Assembly (NCBI RefSeq): GCF_900166965.1
Contig: NZ_FUZI01000003.1
Location: forward strand, 62,001-126,000
DNA from: Photobacterium piscicola
GTDB taxonomy: Bacteria; Pseudomonadota; Gammaproteobacteria; Enterobacterales; Vibrionaceae
DNA: 64,000 nt
Reading direction: 5' to 3'
Shown here piece after piece: positions 28,258 through 38,092 of this stretch (position 1 is the first letter of the stretch; each line of letters starts with the position of its first letter). The translations under genes and the position numbers were made by a program. The notes beneath the pieces are model-generated. The model was not told the DNA's origin. It searched no databases and saw only the letters and a list, made by a program, of their open reading frames with translations.

Positions 28258-29967
28258 ATGAAATTTAATCGAAAAAAAATGACAACATTGATTCGTTCAG
28301 TAATGACCGTTTCAGCATTACTAACCTGTGGATCAGCTTTGGCTGCCGATAATGCGGTGACCAATGCGCTAGATTTACATGTTCTAGATAGCGTTACAGT
28401 GAATAGCACCGCATCTTTGTGTTCAAACTCAACGGTCAAAGTGTGTAACGGTAGTATTTTGAATGCGCTGTATGCCAAAAATAACTTCATGCCATATTGG
28501 TTAAACCCAGTGCTTGTCAATGCGATCATGCCGCAATTACAAGCGCTGGCAGATTCCAATACGCTACCAGGTATGAAGCAGCGTCTAAAAGAGTTGAAGA
28601 AATTAAAGGCATTGCCAGATCAGCGCGGATATGATTTGTTATTAACTGATACGTATCTAGTTTACGTGGATTATGTGCATCAATTAATGCAAGATCCTCG
28701 ACCATTATACAATTCACATCCAGTAACTTTGACGCCTTTGACATTAAAAATGGTGCAGAATTATTTCCCATTGACGGCTCAAAAGATCAATTCTCTTATT
28801 CCTTCTTCGCAGTTTGTTTCGACAATGGGAGTGATCAACCATCTATTAAGTTTACCTGCTAATCCACTTGATTCGAGTAATGTTCACTTTGATAAGATTG
28901 TTTACCTCGGTGACACCATCCCTTATGGTCCTAAAGTGGCGACAGTGCTTTGGAATTTAGGCTATTTAACTCAGCCTCAGTATCAACAGATTATTGCTCA
29001 AGCGACGATTACAAATACCGGAGTGATGAACCAAGCGATAAAAACCTTTGAAGGTAATTATGGTTTGAAGATGGATGGCATTATAGGACCTGACGTTGTG
29101 AGTCAATTAATACGTCCGTATTCAAGTTTAGCGCGTATTACGGCATTGAATTTACAACGAGAACGTTTTGCGCAATTGCAAGGGAATGGCCCGCAAATTA
29201 TTGTTAATATTCCTGATTTCAAAATGACGCTATACGATAATCAAAAGCCAATATTTGAATCGAAAATTATCGATGGGATGCCCAAACGCCCAACCAATTT
29301 GTTCCAGTCATACATTAATACGGTTGTGATTAACCCTTACTGGTATGTACCTGAAACCATCAAAGTGCAGAACACTATTCCATCAGCTAAAGCTAATCCT
29401 AATTTCTTAAAGAATAACCGCATGGATGTGATTAACAGTTGGAGTGATCGTTCTGTTGTGCCACCTAGTTCAATTGATTGGGCAACGGTAAATCCGCGTA
29501 CCTTTACGCACCAATTCCGTCAAGATCCCGGCCCTGAGAATGCTCTAGGACGGGTAGCCTTCTTGATGCCTGATTCGTTCTCTGTATATATGCATGACGA
29601 GTCACAATCAGAATATCCATTGTTTAAACGTCATCATCGCGATTTGAGTTCTGGTTGTATGCGTGTACAAAAACCTCGTGAGATGGCGAAAATTATTTTG
29701 TCTTATCAAAATATGCCAAGTTTGCCCTCTGTCGACGATATGATTAATTCGAACAAGCACCGTGAGATTGGCTTAAAGGTGCGTGTGAATCTTGATGTGG
29801 CTTATTTAACAGCTTGGGTAACACCTAATGGCCAGTTAGAGATGCGCCATGATATCTACGGTTATGATAACCCTCGAGCTAAACCAATTCAGAATCAATT
29901 TATTTCGACTCCAAACTACCGTACACATCAACGTATTAAGTTGGCATTGAATGGCCAAAGTAGCTAA
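28258..29967 (+). CDS. L,D-transpeptidase (YcbB/LdtD-like)
   Basis: Periplasmic enzyme forming 3-3 cross-links in peptidoglycan. Signal peptide at the N-terminus (MTVSALLTCGSALA). A peptidoglycan-binding domain follows in the middle (MNQAIKTFEGNYGLKMDG near 265-285), then a YkuD catalytic domain. The catalytic motif is SSGCMRV near 464, with a histidine 9 residues or so before it. 569 residues, in the LdtD/YcbB range. The frame is intact, with AAAGGACC before the ATG. Flanked upstream by the interspersed repeats. Confidence 0.88.
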   Translation: MKFNRKKMTTLIRSVMTVSALLTCGSALAADNAVTNALDLHVLDSVTVNSTASLCSNSTVKVCNGSILNALYAKNNFMPYWLNPVLVNAIMPQLQALADSNTLPGMKQRLKELKKLKALPDQRGYDLLLTDTYLVYVDYVHQLMQDPRPLYNSHPVTLTPLTLKMVQNYFPLTAQKINSLIPSSQFVSTMGVINHLLSLPANPLDSSNVHFDKIVYLGDTIPYGPKVATVLWNLGYLTQPQYQQIIAQATITNTGVMNQAIKTFEGNYGLKMDGIIGPDVVSQLIRPYSSLARITALNLQRERFAQLQGNGPQIIVNIPDFKMTLYDNQKPIFESKIIDGMPKRPTNLFQSYINTVVINPYWYVPETIKVQNTIPSAKANPNFLKNNRMDVINSWSDRSVVPPSSIDWATVNPRTFTHQFRQDPGPENALGRVAFLMPDSFSVYMHDESQSEYPLFKRHHRDLSSGCMRVQKPREMAKIILSYQNMPSLPSVDDMINSNKHREIGLKVRVNLDVAYLTAWVTPNGQLEMRHDIYGYDNPRAKPIQNQFISTPNYRTHQRIKLALNGQSS

Positions 29968-29990
29968 TTGAAACAAAGGCAACAGAAACA

Positions 29991-30160
29991 TAGGACACCC
30001 ATAATTCTTTATGCAATAAAGTAGGCAGAACCAAGGTTATTATTTGGTGTAATATTAGAGCTGCCTATCGTCATTACCAACTGTGAATATTTGTGTGGAC
30101 GGTAGGGAATCTATTATTAGAGTGTTGAAACTTGAAAGCATATAGATGTGGGTGTCCTGT
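29991..30160. repeat. Short element with inverted ends AGGACACCCA
   Basis: Begins TAGGACACCCATAA and ends GTGGGTGTCCTGT, so the termini are inverted copies (10 bp match). Inside is a diverged copy of the CGTCAT repeat family (about 30069-30140). Related AGGACACCCA-type ends occur at 32681, 39313, 42304-42392 and 52531. Confidence 0.6.
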
Positions 30161-30187
30161 ATTGTTGGTTAGCGGCTTGAGGTGTAT

Positions 30188-30820
30188 ATGGGTAATTTAG
30201 AAGTATTTGAAAAACAATTGCTTGAGTTCATCTCAACGGAAATGGTTACTGATGCGGCACACGATATTAATCACGTGCTGCGAGTCGTTAAGACAGCTAA
30301 ACAGTTGAGTAAACAAGAAGGCGGAAACGCTGACATTGCTATTCCTGCTGCATATTTACATGACTGCTTCACCTTCCCCAAAGGACATTCTCAACGTAAT
30401 CAAAGTTCATTCTTCGCAGCAGAAAAGGCAATTAAATTTTTGAATGAAATTGGATATCCCAAACAATATTGGCAAGAGATACATCACGCAATCGTCGCTC
30501 ATAGTTTCAGCGCCAATGTAAAACCAATGACGATTGAGGCTAAAATTGTTCAAGATGCGGATAGGCTCGACGCGCTAGGTGCGGTGGGAATTGTAAGGTG
30601 CCTTCAAGTGAGTACAACTCTTGGGCGAACATTATATTCAACAGTTGATCCTTTCTGCGCCAATCGAGAACCTGACGATGGTACTTACACCATAGATCAC
30701 TTTTATACCAAGTTATTAAAACTTGCAGACACAATGCAAACCCATTCGGCGAAAGAAGAAGCTACAAAAAGAACGAGCTTTATGCAGAGCTATTTAGATC
30801 AGCTTGCGAATGAGGTTTAA
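30188..30820 (+). CDS. HD-domain phosphohydrolase (YedJ-like)
   Basis: HD superfamily metal-dependent phosphohydrolase. Motifs DAAHDINHVLRVV (H..HD), AAYLHD, and QDADRLDALGAVGIVRC are all in place. Starts at ATG 30188 because GAGG lies 6 nt upstream; an in-frame GTG at 30182 is an alternative. About 210 residues, like YedJ. The substrate is unknown. Confidence 0.85.
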   Translation: MGNLEVFEKQLLEFISTEMVTDAAHDINHVLRVVKTAKQLSKQEGGNADIAIPAAYLHDCFTFPKGHSQRNQSSFFAAEKAIKFLNEIGYPKQYWQEIHHAIVAHSFSANVKPMTIEAKIVQDADRLDALGAVGIVRCLQVSTTLGRTLYSTVDPFCANREPDDGTYTIDHFYTKLLKLADTMQTHSAKEEATKRTSFMQSYLDQLANEV

Positions 30821-30942
30821 TCACTGCTATTTTGTTTATTTAAAGCAACTGGTTTTTTGTTATCAATAGTAATCATACATAGTTAACATAAACCTTTGGG
30901 TTGGTGTGTTAATCTGCGCTCTTTATAATTCAGTAAGTAGCA

Positions 30943-31506
30943 ATGATGGTTTCAGATCATTTTAGTGGTAAATTTGAAGTCGAACTTAAATATCGATTGA
31001 AGTCTATATCTCAGTTCTTAGCGATATTAAAATCAATGCCGCATGAAATTATGCTTCAAGATAATATAGAATCTGATTGTTATTTTGATACCTCAAAACA
31101 ACAGCTTTTAGCTGAAAATAAAAGCCTTTGCATTCGTGAAATGGCACCGTCAGGCATTAAGCTTTGGATCGTAAAAGGACCAGAAACTGATCGCTGTGAA
31201 GCCGTAAATATTACTGATGTCAATAAAGCACAAAGTATGCTTACCACAATGGGTTATCAAATTGTATTGGCGATGAAGAAAACCCGCAGTATTTATTTTG
31301 TGGGTAAGTTTCATATTACTGTTGATCATCTTGATGGGGTAGGTGACTTCGCTGAATTTGCCATTATGACTGATGATGAAAGTTTACTTGATGGTTATCG
31401 AGCTGAATTGGTTATATTAGCTAATAAGTTTGGTTTGAGTGAAATAGATCTAGAACATCGTTCTTACCGACAAATGTATTTTGAAATCTGTGTTAAAAAT
31501 AAATAA
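30943..31506 (+). CDS. CYTH domain protein, class IV adenylate cyclase-like
   Basis: CYTH proteins form a tunnel that binds triphosphates. The N-terminal signature FEVELKYRL (ExExK) and internal acidic/basic strands (IREMAPSGIKLWIVKGPE, VDHLDGVGDFAEFA) fit the CyaB subgroup. 187 residues, typical. An adenylate cyclase or a thiamine-triphosphatase role cannot be told apart from sequence alone. Confidence 0.8.
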   Translation: MMVSDHFSGKFEVELKYRLKSISQFLAILKSMPHEIMLQDNIESDCYFDTSKQQLLAENKSLCIREMAPSGIKLWIVKGPETDRCEAVNITDVNKAQSMLTTMGYQIVLAMKKTRSIYFVGKFHITVDHLDGVGDFAEFAIMTDDESLLDGYRAELVILANKFGLSEIDLEHRSYRQMYFEICVKNK

Positions 31507-31561
31507 TAATAATTGTTATTATATGTAGTAAATAAGCATAATTATGATGGGGGATATATTT

Positions 31562-32047
31562 ATGATTAATGTATTAATATGGTCTAAAAATATATTTTAT
31601 GTGTTTTTATTCTTATTTTCATCTCTTTCTTTCTCGAAAGAGTTTAAAGAATCTATAATTGATAGTGGGATTTCTAAAGGATCTGATTATATCGCGATGT
31701 TTAACATTAGTTATGAAGATAAGGATCATATAGTAAATCATAACGTTAATGTTTTTTTAAAATCAGCAATTGAAGAAAGTTTTATGACTTGTGGTGATGC
31801 TCAGTTATGTACTAGTTCAATTATGATTATACCAATTAAGAATGATGAAGTGTTAATTACATATTCTTTAAATACAATAAAACAAAATGGAAGTATTAGT
31901 GTAAATAGTAAGTTGATATTTACATTAAATGAATATATGCGACTATACAGTTCTCAAATAACGACAAAGAGAGATGATATGGTCTTATCTAATGCGAATA
32001 AGCAAAATGTTAGTGTTAGTTTGAAAATAATAAAAAACAACTTGTAG
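31562..32047 (+). CDS. Secreted hypothetical protein
   Basis: Not recognised. ATG 31562 (MINVLIWSKNIFYVFLFLFS) is chosen because GGGGGA lies 8 nt before it; an upstream ATG at 31544 lies within that ribosome binding region. The first 25 residues look like a signal peptide, followed by a short beta-rich domain with a close pair of Cys (TCGDAQLCTSS) that could form a disulfide. AT-rich with a codon usage unlike neighbours. Confidence 0.55.
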   Translation: MINVLIWSKNIFYVFLFLFSSLSFSKEFKESIIDSGISKGSDYIAMFNISYEDKDHIVNHNVNVFLKSAIEESFMTCGDAQLCTSSIMIIPIKNDEVLITYSLNTIKQNGSISVNSKLIFTLNEYMRLYSSQITTKRDDMVLSNANKQNVSVSLKIIKNNL

Positions 32048-32255
32048 CATAATTTTACCTTCAAACAGAATTGTCTCTAAATCCCAGTCCAGAAAACGGA
32101 TAATCCTCATTATTATCTGCCATTAGGTAAACATCTATTAATTTTATTTCCTGTAATAAAGCTTTAGTAAGAGCTGTAGGGAACCATAACGATTGTTATC
32201 ATGGTTGCCTTCGTTTTCTTCTTGCCCCTTTTTATTATGTTTACAGTGTGCTTGT

Positions 32256-32275
32256 TGTTATGTTATAACATAACC
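32256..32275. promoter_or_regulatory. Candidate Zur box upstream of the L36 paralogue gene
   Basis: The core GTTATGTTATAACATAAC (32257-32274) is a perfect 18-bp palindrome. The overlapping TGTTATGTTATAACA fits the enterobacterial Zur consensus TGTTATA-N-TATAACA at all but one position. It lies about 118 nt before the L36-paralogue start. Zur repression of zinc-free ribosomal paralogues is established in relatives; here it is inferred. Confidence 0.8.
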
Positions 32276-32392
32276 ATTGTTGAGGGGTCTTATTAGCGTT
32301 CAATACTATGGCAATTACACGCTGTTTAATTGGCTGATAAGACGGCTCGTTAAGACAACAATTTTTCTTATGATGTTAAAGGGTGAAAGTTA

Positions 32393-32527
32393 ATGAAGGT
32401 TCTTAGTTCGTTGAAAAGTGCAAAAAATCGCAGTAAAGACTGTCAGGTGGTTAAACGCCGTGGTCGTATTTATGTGATTTGTAAATCTAATCCAAGATTT
32501 AAAGCAGTGCAGGGTAAGAAAAAATAG
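32393..32527 (+). CDS. rpmJ2: Ribosomal protein L36 paralogue (zinc-free type, YkgO)
   Basis: A 44-residue protein ([20 protein letters not shown], then [20 protein letters not shown]). It lacks the C-X2-C...C...H zinc ribbon of the main RpmJ. Such copies replace the zinc-containing L36 during zinc starvation and release zinc. The Zur box upstream supports this. Start preceded by AAAGGGTG; a terminator lies 93 nt after the stop. No neighbouring L31 paralogue is seen. Confidence 0.93.
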   Translation: MKVLSSLKSAKNRSKDCQVVKRRGRIYVICKSNPRFKAVQGKKK

Positions 32528-32619
32528 CGCTTAAAAATAGCAGGGATAACCAGAGTTTCCTTGTTATTAATAGTATGGCGTTAGATAAATATTATTTTGA
32601 CGATCAAAAATTCGTCCCC

Positions 32620-32652
32620 AAAAGCTCTCATTTTAAAGATGGGGGCTTTTTT
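32620..32652 (+). terminator. Terminator after the L36 gene
   Basis: AAAAGCTCTCAT pairs with ATGGGGGCTTTT across a short loop, followed by T. About 90 nt after the L36 stop. Confidence 0.8.
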
Positions 32653-32888
32653 GCTATTGGATATTTAATAGAATAGATATGGCTGTCCTATGTTGTGGCT
32701 TCTATGTTGTGTCCATACTGTGTTCTATATTATGTTCATGTTTCTCTATGCTTCGCCATTATATGTTGTCATTGTTTTGTGACTTCCATCGATTATTAAA
32801 TATAAATAGTGTCTGGTTGAGACTGCTTTTTATATTGTAAAAAATAAATCTAGGGCTGGTTGTTTAATACAATAAAAATCGAGGATAT

Positions 32889-33269
32889 ATGGACATTATT
32901 ACGGCTTTAAAAAACGTTGAAGCATTAGCCAATGGCGTGAATCCTATAACAGGTGAAACGTTACCAGAATACTCTCCTTATAATGATCCGGAGGTTATTC
33001 GGTCATTATTTACGATGATGACTTTAGTTAAAACAGCCCAAAAGGGGAAGATGTCAATTGATAACAAACGAAGGATCAACCTTGCGAAGGGGCTTCCTAA
33101 AAATGCAGGATTGGCTTGGACTAATAATGAAAGGGATGAATTAATCGCCGCTTTCAATAATGGTGCTTTAATTAATGAGCTTTCAGAGATACATGGTCGA
33201 ACAAAGGGAGCAATTACATCGGAATTAAAGAAACAAGGCTTAATTGAGGATATTAAAAAGAGTATCTAG
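32889..33269 (+). CDS. Conserved hypothetical with Myb/SANT-like C-terminus
   Basis: 126 residues. The N-terminus contains a GVNPITGE, then SPYNDPEVIRSLF pattern; the C-terminus (LAWTNNERDELIAAFNNGAL, GRTKGAITSELKK) is like the short DNA-binding tail found in several prokaryotic proteins. The role is unknown. GGAT before the ATG. The gene stands alone between the L36 gene and a LysE exporter. Confidence 0.6.
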   Translation: MDIITALKNVEALANGVNPITGETLPEYSPYNDPEVIRSLFTMMTLVKTAQKGKMSIDNKRRINLAKGLPKNAGLAWTNNERDELIAAFNNGALINELSEIHGRTKGAITSELKKQGLIEDIKKSI

Positions 33270-33369
33270 TACATACAGCTATAAAATGAGTGTTATTCAA
33301 TGAGACATTGTTTAACGTACTATTGGATGTCTTTCATAACTCATAAACGATGTAATTAGGGAGTAAGTA

Positions 33370-33999
33370 ATGGAATATTTATTAGTACTTTTTCATGTTG
33401 CTTTAATCTGGATGCTAGCGGTGGCGACACCGGGAGCGAATGTACTCTTAACTATTAATGCTGCACTTAATTATGAACGTCGAGTTGCGATTTTCTCAGC
33501 TTTTGGAGTGAGTTGTGCAACATTATTATGGGCATTTTTTGGTGGTTCTGGTTTAGTGCTTCTTTTGTCTCATTTTCCATCACTATTTGGTTTGATGAAA
33601 TTGGTAGGCGGTAGTTATTTATTATATCTTGGTATTCGCCAGATCTATTTAACCCGTAAAATAAAGAGAATAGGAGAGGATACTGAAAACATTCAAAGCA
33701 TATCACTATCAAAACAAAAGGTGTTTAGTTCAGCGTTTATTACTAGCATTTTGAATCCGAAAACAGGCTTTTTTGTGGTTAGTTTGTTTAGTATTTCTAT
33801 ACCTGAAAATATGAATTCGATGTTGCTTTTGGCAATAATGTTAACAATGTCGTTAATCACACTTAGTTGGCATTTGTTTTTAGTGTTCGCCTTTTCACAT
33901 CAATCAGCCAAAAACGTTTATGCGCGTGTTTCTGGGCAAATTAATTATATTACTGGTGGGTTATTTGCAGCCTTTGGCGTTAAAGTGATGACTTCATAA
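33370..33999 (+). CDS. LysE/RhtB family exporter
   Basis: 209-residue inner-membrane protein with six or so hydrophobic segments: MLAVATPGANVLLTINAAL (TPGPNxL-type signature), AFGVSCATLLWAFFGGSGLV, and NPKTGFFVVSLFSIS. LysE-type amino acid exporters; the substrate (homoserine, threonine, lysine) cannot be told. GGGAGTAAGTA serves as ribosome binding region. Confidence 0.85.
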   Translation: MEYLLVLFHVALIWMLAVATPGANVLLTINAALNYERRVAIFSAFGVSCATLLWAFFGGSGLVLLLSHFPSLFGLMKLVGGSYLLYLGIRQIYLTRKIKRIGEDTENIQSISLSKQKVFSSAFITSILNPKTGFFVVSLFSISIPENMNSMLLLAIMLTMSLITLSWHLFLVFAFSHQSAKNVYARVSGQINYITGGLFAAFGVKVMTS

Positions 34000-34053
34000 A
34001 GGAGGTAAGCATGGCATTACCTCCTTGTATTTTACTGCTGTGAGTTGTGATGT

Positions 34054-34689
34054 TTAGTAAGGCGCGATACTAGGATCTACACACTGAAATGTTTGATGAA
34101 TACTATCGTTATCTAACAGTAATTCATGGCTTAATCGCGCCACTTCTCCGCGAGTAATCGCTCCATGTACTTCTTCATTTTGTGATAACTGACCGTGGTG
34201 TGTTGGCGCTCCATCTTTAAGCCCACCCGGACGCAGAATCGTAAAATTCAATGCACTGCTTTTAAGCCATGCTTCCGCCAGTGTTTTTTCTCGTAATGCT
34301 CCACCAAAGACGTTTTTAGCGCGATCTGACATAAATTGCCATGAATCGCCACAGCCTAAAGATGTAATCAGTAATAGGCGCTTTGAGGTGCTTTTTTCAA
34401 GCGTATCAATCAAATAACGATGACCAATATAATCCACAGGGATATCCGCATGAAAGCTGCCCATTGTTGAAATGTTGAGCGTATTGTCAGGCAGCATAGC
34501 AACCGTATTTTCAACTTGTGTTTTATCTGTCGCATCGCAAGTAATAGACATAAGATCGTACTGTGCAATGTGAGGGTTTTTGGTTGGGTTTCTGGCAATA
34601 GCTATCACATTGAAGCCTTGCTCATGGAAGTAGTCGACCATGGCTGCACCTAATCCACTGCTTGCACCCCATATGGCTATATTATTCAT
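34054..34689 (-). CDS. SDR-type NAD(P)-binding oxidoreductase
   Basis: Rossmann-fold protein with GASSGLGAAMVDYF near the N-terminus, a catalytic-type region ITSLGCGDSW, and ILRPGGLKDG near the C-terminus. Fits the NAD(P)H-binding atypical SDR family. ATG 34689 (MNNIAIWGASSG) is used; GGA is 8 nt before it, and a Fur-like site overlaps the extended upstream start at 34728. The substrate is unknown. Confidence 0.8.
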   Translation of the reverse strand: MNNIAIWGASSGLGAAMVDYFHEQGFNVIAIARNPTKNPHIAQYDLMSITCDATDKTQVENTVAMLPDNTLNISTMGSFHADIPVDYIGHRYLIDTLEKSTSKRLLLITSLGCGDSWQFMSDRAKNVFGGALREKTLAEAWLKSSALNFTILRPGGLKDGAPTHHGQLSQNEEVHGAITRGEVARLSHELLLDNDSIHQTFQCVDPSIAPY

Positions 34690-34707
34690 TATTACAGTCC
34701 AGTTGTT

Positions 34708-34726
34708 GATAATGATAATAGTTTGC
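34708..34726. promoter_or_regulatory. Candidate Fur box upstream of the SDR gene
   Basis: GATAATGATAATAGTTTGC matches the Fur 19-mer consensus at 15 of 19 positions by eye, with two perfect GATAAT hexamers. It lies 20-40 nt upstream of the preferred start at 34689, where it would cover the -10 region. Confidence 0.45.
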
Positions 34727-34939
34727 ATGTTTATAAAAAAATAGCCAGCACGTAATGAATGAAAGCCTCGCTAATTAAATAAAAACCCAAATATCTTTTA
34801 TTGGAATATTTTGATATTGACCTCATATTGTTACCTTTTTGTTATGTAGTGTAGTAATTAAAAGGTAATGTCATAGTAGAGAAGGATAATCACGCCACAA
34901 ACGCTGATTTATAACGCAGATTATATCGAGGGATTTATT

Positions 34940-37900
34940 ATGTTTAATGCCGCTGATGTTTTACAGCCATCTTTTATTGAACAGCCTCTTGAGCGGTTGT
35001 GGGCGTTGATTTCTCCTCACTATGCGGTTGATGAGTCAGAGTGGTTAGCGCAATTAATACCATTAGCAACACCGTCATTACAAGAACATCTAGATATGGA
35101 TCAGCACGCGACGGCATTAATTGCTCGTGTTCGCGCGGACAAAAATGCGATTCAAATGATAGATGCATTGTTGCTTGAATATAGCTTAGACACCAAAGAA
35201 GGAGTGTTATTAATGTGCTTAGCTGAGGCATTAATGCGTATTCCTGATACTGCGACGGCTGATGCTTTGATTCGAGATAAATTAAGCGTTGCGGATTGGA
35301 AATCTCACCTCAAACATTCAGATTCTTTGTTTGTAAATGCCTCTACATGGGGGTTGATGTTAACTGGAAAAGTTGTCGGATTAGAGATATCGAAAGATGG
35401 TTCTGCAACGGATGTTATTAATCGATTAGTGAATAAAATGTCGGAGCCCGTGATCCGCCAAGCTATGCACCAAGCAATGAAAATTATGGGCCATCAGTTT
35501 GTCTTAGGGCGTGATATAACCGAGGCAATGAAGCAAGGGCAATTAAAGCGCGATCAAGGCTTTAGTTATTCGTTTGATATGCTAGGTGAAGCAGCATTAA
35601 CGGCTGATGATGCCACTAAGTATTATCAAGATTATATGACGGCGATTGTTGCAGTCGGGCGTGACAGTTATTCGACCATCGATGGGGCGCTTCATCATTC
35701 CTTAAATTCGACAGTCTCTATTAAGTTATCTGCATTACATCCTCGCTATGATGTTGCTAACACCGAACGTGTCGTTACTGAAATGTATGACGCGTTATTG
35801 TCATTATTGTGCTGTGCGCGTGAACATAATGTTGGAATTACGATTGACGCTGAAGAAGCCGATCGGTTGGAGCTTTCACTGTTATTATTTCAAAAATTAT
35901 ATCAGTCACCACAACTGCAAGGTTGGGGGCAATTTGGCATTGTTGTTCAAGCTTATTCAAAGCGAGCCTTAGCTGTATTAGCGTGGGTGGCGGCACTAGC
36001 CAAAAAACAGGGTGATAGTATTCCATTACGACTTGTAAAAGGTGCTTATTGGGATAGTGAACTGAAAATAAGTCAGCAAGGAGGGTATAGCGCTTATCCG
36101 GTATTTACTCGTAAAGAAGCGACTGATACATCATACCTAACGTGTGCACGGCTGTTGTTATCTCCCGCGCTTAACGGGGTTATTTATCCGCAATTTGCTA
36201 CCCATAACGCCCATACTGTGAGTGCTATTGTTGCGATGGCTACACATGATAAGTTTGAGTTTCAGCGTTTACATGGTATGGGAGATGCGCTGTATAACCA
36301 TGCGATGGCGATGCACAATGTTGCGGTGCGTATTTATGCTCCCGTTGGTAGCCATAAAGATCTATTGCCTTATTTGGTACGTCGATTATTAGAAAATGGG
36401 GCTAATAGTTCGTTTGTTCATCGGCTCGTTGATGCTGATTGTCCTATTGAAGCACTCATTGAGCATCCTATTGAGACACTGAAAAAACGTTCAACATTAC
36501 ATAACAATTTGATTCCTTTACCACCTGATATTTTTGGTGCTGCGCGTCGTAATTCAGTTGCGATTAATATTGATATTGAATCGCAATGGCAGCCATTTAA
36601 TGCGGCAGTAACGGCTTTTTCTGATCATCACTGGCAAGCTGCACCGTTACCTCAATATCATTTGATGAGTGATGTTACCGCAGAAATAATGACAGTAACT
36701 GCACCTTATGATCGCCGTGAAGTTGTCGGTAAAGTCATCTTTGCCAATGAAGAACATGTCGAGATGGCTATAACACAGGCGGCTGATGCGTTTGCTAATT
36801 GGTCTACATCTTCCGCTTCTGTTCGATGCAGTTATTTATTACAACTAGCTGATAAATTAGCGTTACACCAGCATGAATTAGTTGCGTTATGTCACCGTGA
36901 AGCGGGAAAAACCATTCAAGATTCGATTGATGAAATACGTGAAGCGGTGGATTTTTGTCGTTATTACGCCCAACAAGCAATCCTTAATTTTGAATCACCA
37001 CAACAGATCACTACTTATGACGGTATTGAACAACAATTACGTTATCAAGGACGGGGTGTTTTTGTCTGTATTAGTCCGTGGAATTTTCCATTAGCTATTT
37101 TCATTGGTCAAATCAGTGCTGCACTCGCTGCTGGTAATACTGTGGTTGCAAAACCTGCGGAACAAACGTCATTAATTGCTTATCGCGCGATTGAATTATT
37201 GTTGGAAACAGGGCTACCACAAGGGGTTATTCATCTGTTACCTGGGCGTGGCGCGCAGATAGGTTCACAATTATTATCTGATGAACGTATTGCAGGTGTG
37301 GTATTTACAGGCTCGACCCCAACAGCACAAACAATAAACCGTATGTTAGTAGCAAGGGAATGTGCACCAGTACCGTTGATTGCTGAAACGGGAGGGCAAA
37401 ATGCCATGATTGTTGATAGCACTGCATTACCTGAACAAGTGGTGCGTGATGTTATTCGTTCGGCATTTGCTTCTGCGGGTCAGCGTTGTTCTGCCTTACG
37501 GGTATTGTTTGTTCAAGCTGATATTGCAGATCGAGTGATTGAGCTTATCAAAGGCGCAATGGCTGAGCTGAGTGTTGGTTGTCCTCAATACCATAGCACC
37601 GATGTTGGCCCCGTGATTGATGCCGTCGCTCGTGAAAAGCTACTAACTCATATTGAAACATTAACTCATCAAGCAACATTAATTGCACAAACACCCTTGC
37701 CCGCAGAGTGTCAATTTGGTGATTTTGTTCCTCCGACAGCCATTGAAATTAATAATCTTGATTTACTTCAACAAGAGCATTTTGGCCCTATTTTGCATGT
37801 GGTGCGCTTTAAATCCTGTGAATTACATCAAGTTATTGACCAAATAAATCAGACCGGATTTGGATTAACGATGGCAATTCATAGTCGCAATGAATGTACC

Positions 37901-38089
37901 TATTTTGATATTGAGCAACGTGCCCAAGTGGGAAATTGTTATATCAATCGAGATCAAGTCGGTGCTGCTGTTGGCGTTCAACCGTTTGGTGGGCAAGGAT
38001 TATCAGGAACAGGCCCTAAAGCGGGTGGACCGCATTATTTATACCGTTTTACTCAAGAGTGTGTGCAACCTATTCATCATAAGGAGTAA
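34940..38089 (+). CDS. putA: Bifunctional proline dehydrogenase/P5C dehydrogenase (PutA)
   Basis: Oxidises proline to glutamate at the inner membrane in two steps. PRODH motifs: AEEADRLELSL, LRLVKGAYWD, and PQFATHNAHT. P5C dehydrogenase part: SPWNFPLAIF, FTGSTPTAQT, and the catalytic Cys in SAGQRCSALR. At 1049 residues it lacks the N-terminal ribbon-helix-helix of trifunctional PutA, so it is not an autorepressor. The missing C-terminal domain is in the next gene, 3 nt away. A 210 nt upstream region is free for regulation. No start problem: GAGGG before the ATG. Confidence 0.94.
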   Translation: MFNAADVLQPSFIEQPLERLWALISPHYAVDESEWLAQLIPLATPSLQEHLDMDQHATALIARVRADKNAIQMIDALLLEYSLDTKEGVLLMCLAEALMRIPDTATADALIRDKLSVADWKSHLKHSDSLFVNASTWGLMLTGKVVGLEISKDGSATDVINRLVNKMSEPVIRQAMHQAMKIMGHQFVLGRDITEAMKQGQLKRDQGFSYSFDMLGEAALTADDATKYYQDYMTAIVAVGRDSYSTIDGALHHSLNSTVSIKLSALHPRYDVANTERVVTEMYDALLSLLCCAREHNVGITIDAEEADRLELSLLLFQKLYQSPQLQGWGQFGIVVQAYSKRALAVLAWVAALAKKQGDSIPLRLVKGAYWDSELKISQQGGYSAYPVFTRKEATDTSYLTCARLLLSPALNGVIYPQFATHNAHTVSAIVAMATHDKFEFQRLHGMGDALYNHAMAMHNVAVRIYAPVGSHKDLLPYLVRRLLENGANSSFVHRLVDADCPIEALIEHPIETLKKRSTLHNNLIPLPPDIFGAARRNSVAINIDIESQWQPFNAAVTAFSDHHWQAAPLPQYHLMSDVTAEIMTVTAPYDRREVVGKVIFANEEHVEMAITQAADAFANWSTSSASVRCSYLLQLADKLALHQHELVALCHREAGKTIQDSIDEIREAVDFCRYYAQQAILNFESPQQITTYDGIEQQLRYQGRGVFVCISPWNFPLAIFIGQISAALAAGNTVVAKPAEQTSLIAYRAIELLLETGLPQGVIHLLPGRGAQIGSQLLSDERIAGVVFTGSTPTAQTINRMLVARECAPVPLIAETGGQNAMIVDSTALPEQVVRDVIRSAFASAGQRCSALRVLFVQADIADRVIELIKGAMAELSVGCPQYHSTDVGPVIDAVAREKLLTHIETLTHQATLIAQTPLPAECQFGDFVPPTAIEINNLDLLQQEHFGPILHVVRFKSCELHQVIDQINQTGFGLTMAIHSRNECTYFDIEQRAQVGNCYINRDQVGAAVGVQPFGGQGLSGTGPKAGGPHYLYRFTQECVQPIHHKE

Positions 38090-38092
38090 TTG

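Noticed and set aside
32640-32780. CRISPR-like or tandem repeat around TATGTTGTG units
   Set aside because: A few TATGTTGTG-like words occur at 32690-32770 but with irregular spacing and no regular spacers; it looks like short AT-rich drift.
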